Shown here: piece by piece, positions 58,759-64,000 of the stretch
Layout: each line of letters begins with the position of its first letter
How positions within the stretch are numbered: the first letter of the stretch is position 1
DNA from: Lelliottia nimipressuralis
Lineage (GTDB): Bacteria > Pseudomonadota > Gammaproteobacteria > Enterobacterales > Enterobacteriaceae
Reading direction: 5' to 3'
DNA: 64,000 nucleotides
Assembly: GCF_004402045.1 (NCBI RefSeq)
Contig: NZ_SOMG01000023.1
Coordinates: forward strand, 248,001 to 312,000
Program-made: the position numbers and the translations under genes
The notes under the pieces: model-generated
What the model was told of the DNA's origin: nothing
The model's input: the letters and a program-made list of their open reading frames with translations, nothing else
Database searches by the model: none

Positions 58759-61575
58759 ATGAGTGACTATAAATCAACCCTGAATTTGCCGGAAACAGGG
58801 TTCCCGATGCGCGGCGATCTCGCCAAGCGCGAACCGGGAATGCTGGCGCGTTGGACCGATGATGACCTGTACGGCATCATTCGTGCAGCCAAAAAAGGCA
58901 AAAAAACCTTCATTCTGCATGATGGCCCTCCATATGCGAATGGCAGCATTCATATTGGTCACTCGGTTAACAAGATTCTGAAAGACATTATCGTGAAGTC
59001 AAAAGGCCTCACGGGATATGACTCGCCTTACGTTCCGGGCTGGGACTGCCACGGTCTGCCAATCGAACTCAAAGTTGAGCAAGAGTTTGGCAAGCCGGGT
59101 GAGAAATTCACCGCCGCCGAGTTCCGTGCGAAATGCCGCGAATACGCCGCGACGCAGGTTGACGGTCAGCGCGCTGACTTCATCCGCCTGGGCGTGCTGG
59201 GCGACTGGTCGCACCCGTATCTGACCATGGACTTCAAAACCGAAGCCAACATCATCCGTGCGCTGGGGAAAATCATCGGCAACGGCCACCTGCATAAAGG
59301 CGCGAAGCCGGTGCACTGGTGCGTAGACTGCCGTTCTGCGCTGGCAGAAGCGGAAGTGGAGTATTACGACAAAACTTCTCCGTCTATCGATGTGGCGTTC
59401 CACGCGGTGGATCAGGACGCGGTGAAAGCCAAATTTGGCGTCTCCTCCGTTAACGGCCCGATCTCTCTGGTTATCTGGACCACTACTCCGTGGACGCTGC
59501 CAGCCAACCGTGCGATCTCTCTGTCCGGTGAGTTTGAATATGCGCTGGTACAGGTTGACGGTCAGGCGGTAATCCTGGCGAAAGATTTGGTTGAAAGCGT
59601 GCTGAAACGCGCGCACATCGCGGATTACACGGTGCTGGGCACCGTAAAAGGCGATGCGCTGGAGCTGATGCGCTTCAAACACCCGTTCCTGGACTTCGAT
59701 GTTCCGGCGATCCTGGGCGACCACGTGACGCTGGAAGCGGGTACCGGTGCGGTTCATACCGCCGGTGGCCACGGTCCGGACGACTACAACATCAGCCTGA
59801 AGTACGGTCTGGAAATCGCTAACCCGGTGGGGCCGGACGGATCTTACCTGCCTGGCACCTACCCGGCGCTGGACGGTATCAACGTTTTTAAAGCCAACGA
59901 CATCATCGTCGACATGCTGCGCACCAGCGGCGCGCTGCTGCACGTAGAAAAAATGCAGCACAGCTATCCTTGCTGCTGGCGTCATAAGACCCCGATCATC
60001 TTCCGTGCGACCCCGCAGTGGTTCGTCAGCATGGATCAGAAAGGCCTGCGCGCGCAGTCTCTGAAAGAGATCAAAGGCGTGCAGTGGATCCCGGACTGGG
60101 GCCAGGCGCGTATCGAATCCATGGTCGCTAACCGTCCTGACTGGTGTATCTCCCGTCAGCGTACCTGGGGCGTACCGATGTCTCTGTTCGTGCATAAAGA
60201 GACGCAGGAGCTGCATCCGAACACGCTGGAACTGATGGAAGAAGTCGCTAAGCGTGTTGAAGTTGACGGTATTCAGGCGTGGTGGGATCTCGACTCCCGC
60301 GACATCCTGGGCGCTGATGCTGATAACTACGAAAAAGTACCCGATACCCTGGACGTGTGGTTCGACTCCGGTTCAACCCACTCTTCCGTAGTGGATGTGC
60401 GTCCTGAGTTTGCGGGGCATGCTGCCGATATGTATCTGGAAGGTTCTGACCAACACCGTGGCTGGTTCATGTCATCCCTGATGATCTCCACCGCCATGAA
60501 GGGTAAAGCGCCTTACCGTCAGGTTCTGACTCACGGCTTCACCGTGGATGGTCAGGGCCGTAAGATGTCCAAATCTATCGGTAACACCGTTTCTCCGCAG
60601 GATGTGATGAACAAGCTGGGCGCAGACATTCTGCGTCTGTGGGTGGCTTCTACCGATTACACCGGCGAAATGGCGGTGTCAGACGAGATCCTGAAACGTG
60701 CTGCCGACAGCTATCGTCGTATCCGTAACACCGCGCGCTTCCTGCTGGCGAACCTGAACGGGTTTGATCCAGCAAAAGACATGGTGAAACCGGAAGAGAT
60801 GGTGGTGCTGGACCGCTGGGCGGTAGGCTGCGCGAAAGCGGCGCAGGACGATATCCTGAAGGCCTATGAGTCTTATGACTTCCATGAAGTAGTGCAGCGC
60901 CTGATGCGCTTCTGCTCCATCGAGATGGGCTCGTTCTACCTCGACATTATCAAAGACCGCCAGTACACCGCGAAAGCGGACAGCGTAGCGCGTCGTAGCT
61001 GTCAGACCGCGCTGTTCCACATCGCAGAAGCGCTGGTGCGCTGGATGGCGCCGATCATGTCCTTCACCGCGGATGAAATCTGGGGCTATCTGCCGGGCGA
61101 CCGTGAGAAGTATGTGTTCACCGGCGAGTGGTACGAAGGTCTGTTCGATCTCTCCAGCACCGAAGCGATGAACGATGCCTTCTGGGACGAGCTGCTGAAA
61201 GTGCGTGGCGAAGTGAACAAGGTTATCGAGCAGGCGCGTGCTGACAAGAAAGTGGGTGGCTCTCTGGAAGCGGCAGTGACCCTGTACGCAGAACCGGAGC
61301 TGGCGGCTAAACTGACGGCGCTCGGCGATGAATTACGATTTGTCCTGTTGACCTCCGGCGCGAAAGTTGAGGATTATGCGGATGCTTCTGCTGATGCTCA
61401 GCAGAGCGAGCTGCTCAAAGGACTGAAAGTCGCGCTGAGCAAAGCCGACGGTGAGAAATGCCCGCGCTGCTGGCATTACACTACCGATGTCGGTCAGGTG
61501 GCGGAACACGCAGACATCTGCGGACGCTGTGTAAGCAACGTCGCCGGTGACGGCGAAAAACGTAAGTTTGCCTGA
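58759..61575 (+). CDS. ileS: Isoleucyl-tRNA synthetase
   Basis: A 938-residue class I synthetase. HIGH motif in [10 protein letters not shown], editing domain (about 190-400, [14 protein letters not shown]), KMSKS motif in [10 protein letters not shown], and a C-terminal zinc site CPRCWHY and CGRCVSN. It charges tRNA-Ile and edits Val. Its stop overlaps the lspA start by one base (TGATG). Confidence 0.98.
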   Translation: MSDYKSTLNLPETGFPMRGDLAKREPGMLARWTDDDLYGIIRAAKKGKKTFILHDGPPYANGSIHIGHSVNKILKDIIVKSKGLTGYDSPYVPGWDCHGLPIELKVEQEFGKPGEKFTAAEFRAKCREYAATQVDGQRADFIRLGVLGDWSHPYLTMDFKTEANIIRALGKIIGNGHLHKGAKPVHWCVDCRSALAEAEVEYYDKTSPSIDVAFHAVDQDAVKAKFGVSSVNGPISLVIWTTTPWTLPANRAISLSGEFEYALVQVDGQAVILAKDLVESVLKRAHIADYTVLGTVKGDALELMRFKHPFLDFDVPAILGDHVTLEAGTGAVHTAGGHGPDDYNISLKYGLEIANPVGPDGSYLPGTYPALDGINVFKANDIIVDMLRTSGALLHVEKMQHSYPCCWRHKTPIIFRATPQWFVSMDQKGLRAQSLKEIKGVQWIPDWGQARIESMVANRPDWCISRQRTWGVPMSLFVHKETQELHPNTLELMEEVAKRVEVDGIQAWWDLDSRDILGADADNYEKVPDTLDVWFDSGSTHSSVVDVRPEFAGHAADMYLEGSDQHRGWFMSSLMISTAMKGKAPYRQVLTHGFTVDGQGRKMSKSIGNTVSPQDVMNKLGADILRLWVASTDYTGEMAVSDEILKRAADSYRRIRNTARFLLANLNGFDPAKDMVKPEEMVVLDRWAVGCAKAAQDDILKAYESYDFHEVVQRLMRFCSIEMGSFYLDIIKDRQYTAKADSVARRSCQTALFHIAEALVRWMAPIMSFTADEIWGYLPGDREKYVFTGEWYEGLFDLSSTEAMNDAFWDELLKVRGEVNKVIEQARADKKVGGSLEAAVTLYAEPELAAKLTALGDELRFVLLTSGAKVEDYADASADAQQSELLKGLKVALSKADGEKCPRCWHYTTDVGQVAEHADICGRCVSNVAGDGEKRKFA

Positions 61576-62075
61576 TGAGTAAAACTCTCTGTTCAACAGG
61601 ACTGCGCTGGCTGTGGCTGGTTGTGGTGGTGCTGATTATTGATCTGGGCAGCAAGTTCCTGATCCTCCAGAATTTTGCTCTGGGGGATACGGTCCCGCTG
61701 TTCCCGTCGCTTAACCTGCACTATGCACGTAACTACGGCGCGGCGTTCAGTTTCCTTGCCGACAGCGGTGGCTGGCAGCGCTGGTTCTTTGCGGGTATCG
61801 CTCTCGGTATCTGCGTGATCCTGGCAGTGCTGATGTACCGCTCGAAGGCGACGCAAAAGCTGAATAACATTGCCTACGCGCTGATCATTGGCGGCGCGCT
61901 GGGCAACCTGTTTGACCGCCTGTGGCACGGCTTTGTGGTCGATATGATCGACTTCTATGTCGGCGACTGGCACTTCGCGACCTTTAACCTCGCCGATAGC
62001 GCAATTTGCATCGGTGCGGCATTAATCGTGCTGGAAGGCTTCTTGCCTAAACCGGCGGCGAAAGAGCAGGCGTAA
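61575..62075 (+). CDS. lspA: Lipoprotein signal peptidase LspA
   Basis: A 166-residue four-helix inner-membrane aspartic protease that cleaves prolipoprotein signal peptides after diacylglyceryl transfer. Catalytic aspartates lie in [10 protein letters not shown] and [11 protein letters not shown]. It is the target of globomycin. Translation is coupled to ileS. A BIME follows. Confidence 0.97.
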   Translation: MSKTLCSTGLRWLWLVVVVLIIDLGSKFLILQNFALGDTVPLFPSLNLHYARNYGAAFSFLADSGGWQRWFFAGIALGICVILAVLMYRSKATQKLNNIAYALIIGGALGNLFDRLWHGFVVDMIDFYVGDWHFATFNLADSAICIGAALIVLEGFLPKPAAKEQA

Positions 62076-62082
62076 GCATCAA

Positions 62083-62161
62083 TGCCGGGTGGCGCATAGC
62101 CATCCCGGCCTACCGAATATGCCGACACTTGTAGGCCGGGTAAGCGAAGCGCCACCCGGCA
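62083..62161. repeat. BIME between lspA and fkpB
   Basis: Two REP units (GCCGGGTGGCGCATAGCC and GTAGGCCGGGTAAGCGAAGC) face each other in the 118-bp gap inside the operon. Confidence 0.87.
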
Positions 62162-62193
62162 CACAGGCGAGACAACATTAAAGAGCAATGTGT

Positions 62194-62643
62194 ATGTCTA
62201 AATCCGTACAGAGCAACAGCGCGGTTCTCGTTCACTTCACGCTGAAGCTGGATGACGGCTCCACGGCCGAATCCACCCGCAACAACGGCAAACCGGCCCT
62301 GTTTCGTCTTGGCGATACTTCCCTGTCTGAAGGTCTTGAGCAGCAGCTTCTGGGTCTGAAAGAGGGTGAGAAAAAAGCCTTTTCGCTGGAGCCGGATGCC
62401 GCGTTTGGCGTGCCAAGCCCGGACCTGATCCAGTATTTCTCGCGCCGCGAGTTTATGGATGCGGGGGAACCGGAAATTGGGGCGATTATGCTCTTTACCG
62501 CTATGGACGGCAGCGAAATGCCTGGCGTGATCCGCGAAATCAACGGCGACTCTATTACCGTTGACTTCAACCATCCGCTTGCCGGGCGTACCGTTCATTT
62601 TGATGTTGAAGTGCTGGAGATTGACCCAGCACTGGAGGCCTGA
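62194..62643 (+). CDS. fkpB: FKBP-type peptidyl-prolyl isomerase FkpB (SlpA)
   Basis: A 149-residue SlyD-like prolyl isomerase with a chaperone flap. FKBP core residues are seen in [20 protein letters not shown] and [21 protein letters not shown] chose the ATG at 62194 ([15 protein letters not shown]), as in E. coli; an ATG two codons upstream is too close to the ribosome-binding site. The ispH start follows directly. Confidence 0.95.
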   Translation: MSKSVQSNSAVLVHFTLKLDDGSTAESTRNNGKPALFRLGDTSLSEGLEQQLLGLKEGEKKAFSLEPDAAFGVPSPDLIQYFSRREFMDAGEPEIGAIMLFTAMDGSEMPGVIREINGDSITVDFNHPLAGRTVHFDVEVLEIDPALEA

Positions 62644-62644
62644 A

Positions 62645-63595
62645 ATGCAGATCCTGTTGGCTAACCCGCGCGGCTTCTGCGCCGGTGTAGACCGCGCTAT
62701 CAGCATTGTTGAAAACGCGCTGGAAATTTACGGCGCGCCGATTTATGTGCGTCACGAAGTGGTGCATAACCGTTACGTGGTCGACAGTCTGCGCGAGCGC
62801 GGCGCCATCTTTATTGAGCAAATCAGCGAAGTGCCGGACGGTGCGATCCTGATCTTCTCCGCGCACGGCGTCTCGCAGGCGGTACGGAACGAAGCGAAAA
62901 GCCGCGATTTGACGGTATTCGATGCCACCTGTCCATTAGTGACGAAAGTGCATATGGAAGTGGCGCGCGCCAGCCGGCGCGGTGAAGAGTCGATTCTGAT
63001 TGGCCATGCCGGGCATCCGGAAGTCGAAGGCACCATGGGCCAGTACAGCAACCCGGAAGGGGGCATGTACCTGGTTGAGTCGCCAGAAGACGTTCTGACG
63101 CTGAACGTGAAGAATGAATCCCGCCTGTCGTTTATGACCCAGACAACGCTCTCCGTAGACGATACCTCGGACGTGATTGACGCCCTGCGTCAGCGCTTCC
63201 CGAAAATCGTCGGTCCGCGTAAGGATGACATCTGCTACGCGACCACTAACCGTCAGGAAGCGGTGCGTGCCCTGGCTGAACAGGCGGATGTGGTGCTGGT
63301 GGTGGGTTCAAAAAACTCGTCTAACTCCAACCGTCTGGCCGAACTGGCACAACGCATGGGTAAAACGGCTTTCCTGATTGATGACGCGTCGGATATTCAG
63401 GAAGCGTGGGTTAAAAACGCAGCCTGCGTGGGCGTGACGGCAGGAGCTTCCGCGCCGGATATTCTGGTACAGAACGTCATTACCCGTCTGCAGGAGCTGG
63501 GCGGTGGCGACGCGGTGCCGCTGGAAGGACGTGAAGAGAATATTGTTTTCGAAGTCCCGAAAGAACTGCGAATTGATGCCCGCGAAGTCGAATAG
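62645..63595 (+). CDS. ispH: HMBPP reductase IspH
   Basis: A 316-residue [4Fe-4S] enzyme for the last step of the MEP pathway: HMBDP to IPP and DMAPP. Cluster cysteines lie in [22 protein letters not shown] and [13 protein letters not shown] chose the ATG at 62645 ([14 protein letters not shown]), one base after the fkpB stop codon. The long frame upstream lies inside fkpB. Confidence 0.97.
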   Translation: MQILLANPRGFCAGVDRAISIVENALEIYGAPIYVRHEVVHNRYVVDSLRERGAIFIEQISEVPDGAILIFSAHGVSQAVRNEAKSRDLTVFDATCPLVTKVHMEVARASRRGEESILIGHAGHPEVEGTMGQYSNPEGGMYLVESPEDVLTLNVKNESRLSFMTQTTLSVDDTSDVIDALRQRFPKIVGPRKDDICYATTNRQEAVRALAEQADVVLVVGSKNSSNSNRLAELAQRMGKTAFLIDDASDIQEAWVKNAACVGVTAGASAPDILVQNVITRLQELGGGDAVPLEGREENIVFEVPKELRIDAREVE

Positions 63596-63610
63596 TCCCT
63601 TTTCTGATGA

Positions 63611-63643
63611 AAGGCCAGCACCTCCTGTGCTGGCCTTTTTTTT
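63611..63643 (+). terminator. Terminator after ispH
   Basis: AAGGCCAGCAC, loop CTCCT, GTGCTGGCCTT (63611-63637), then T6. It ends the ribF-ispH operon; rihC, which follows ispH in E. coli, is absent. Confidence 0.93.
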
Positions 63644-63800
63644 ATCCGTTACTTTATCGTGACGACAAAATCATGTCTTTTACTGATATTTAAGTCGGTT
63701 TCACGTTAAATTCTAATTATCGGTGTTTTCAGTTGGCAGTGCTTCTAAAGGCTGGTTAATCTGAAAACGGTTTACATCATATTAACGTAAGAGAATAACT

Positions 63801-64000
63801 ATGCATGATGCACAGATCCGTGTCGCTATTGCGGGCGCGGGTGGACGTATGGGCCGTCAGCTTATTCAGGCGGCACTTCAGATGGATGGCGTAGCACTTG
63901 GCGCGGCCCTGGAGCGTGAAGGTTCTTCACTTCTGGGGACTGATGCAGGTGAGCTGGCGGGCGCGGGAAAGACTGGCGTCACCGTACAAAGCAGTCTGGA
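63801..64000 (+). CDS. dapB: 4-Hydroxy-tetrahydrodipicolinate reductase DapB (partial, 5' end)
   Basis: The first 66 codons of DapB are present before the window ends. The enzyme reduces 4-hydroxy-tetrahydrodipicolinate with NAD(P)H in lysine and diaminopimelate synthesis. The Rossmann loop [16 protein letters not shown] is at residues 8-23. AGAGAA precedes the ATG. The remaining three-quarters lies beyond the edge. It has its own 150-bp promoter region after the ispH terminator. Confidence 0.95.
   Translation, partial: MHDAQIRVAIAGAGGRMGRQLIQAALQMDGVALGAALEREGSSLLGTDAGELAGAGKTGVTVQSSL

Noticed and set aside
58999..60216. A 405-codon open frame opposite ileS
   Set aside because: Arg- and Val-rich shadow without motifs; ileS is unambiguous.

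Overview
The window is chromosomal DNA from a member of the Enterobacteriaceae, most likely Enterobacter or a near relative such as Lelliottia or Leclercia. Nearly every protein is close to its Escherichia coli counterpart. The gene order follows the E. coli segment that runs from fhuF through the deo, cre, arcA and thr loci to dnaK, ileS and dapB. The genus is inferred from remembered homologues and gene order, not from a search.

Layout: (1) 1-4.6 kb: a cellobiose-type PTS IIC gene behind a palindromic operator, the iron gene fhuF, a membrane diguanylate cyclase, the small gene yjjZ, and three tandem tRNA-Leu(CAG) genes. (2) 4.7-12.2 kb: rsmC, holD-rimI-yjjG, prfC, osmY-ytjA and yjjU-yjjV. 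(3) 12.2-19.2 kb: the glycyl-radical pair yjjI-yjjW, then deoCABD, with three DeoR operators spread over about 0.9 kb. (4) 19.2-33.2 kb: lplA, ytjB, serB-radA-nadR, an accessory dehydrogenase/LysR pair, ettA, slt, trpR, yjjX, gpmB and rob. (5) 33.4-39.5 kb: creABCD, arcA and its long leader (with the yjjY frame), and yjtD. (6) 39.7-47.5 kb: thrLABC with its attenuator, yaaX, yaaA and yaaJ. (7) 47.7-57.5 kb: talB, mog, an accessory MFS transporter, satP, dnaK-dnaJ, nhaA-nhaR and rpsT. (8) 57.8-64 kb: ribF, ileS-lspA-fkpB-ispH, and the start of dapB, cut by the window edge.

The main pathways are deoxynucleoside catabolism (deo), threonine synthesis (thr), serine and NAD metabolism (serB, nadR), redox and carbon signalling (arcA, creBC), heat-shock folding (dnaK/J), sodium/proton homeostasis (nhaA/R), and lipoprotein, flavin and isoprenoid housekeeping (lspA, ribF, ispH). 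Compared with E. coli as I remember it, yjjJ, yaaW/yaaI, the mok/sok locus and rihC are missing. Extra genes are the PTS IIC gene, the diguanylate cyclase, the dehydrogenase/LysR pair and the MFS transporter. REP/BIME palindromes fill many intergenic gaps.

I see no prophage, integron, insertion sequence, CRISPR array or defence island. The most interesting signals are regulatory: the conserved DeoR operator triad, a perfect CreB tag inside the end of creC, a Fur-controlled locus with a cyclase gene in its middle, an unexplained 35-codon frame ahead of the PTS gene, and a telomere-like GGGTTA tract after nadR.
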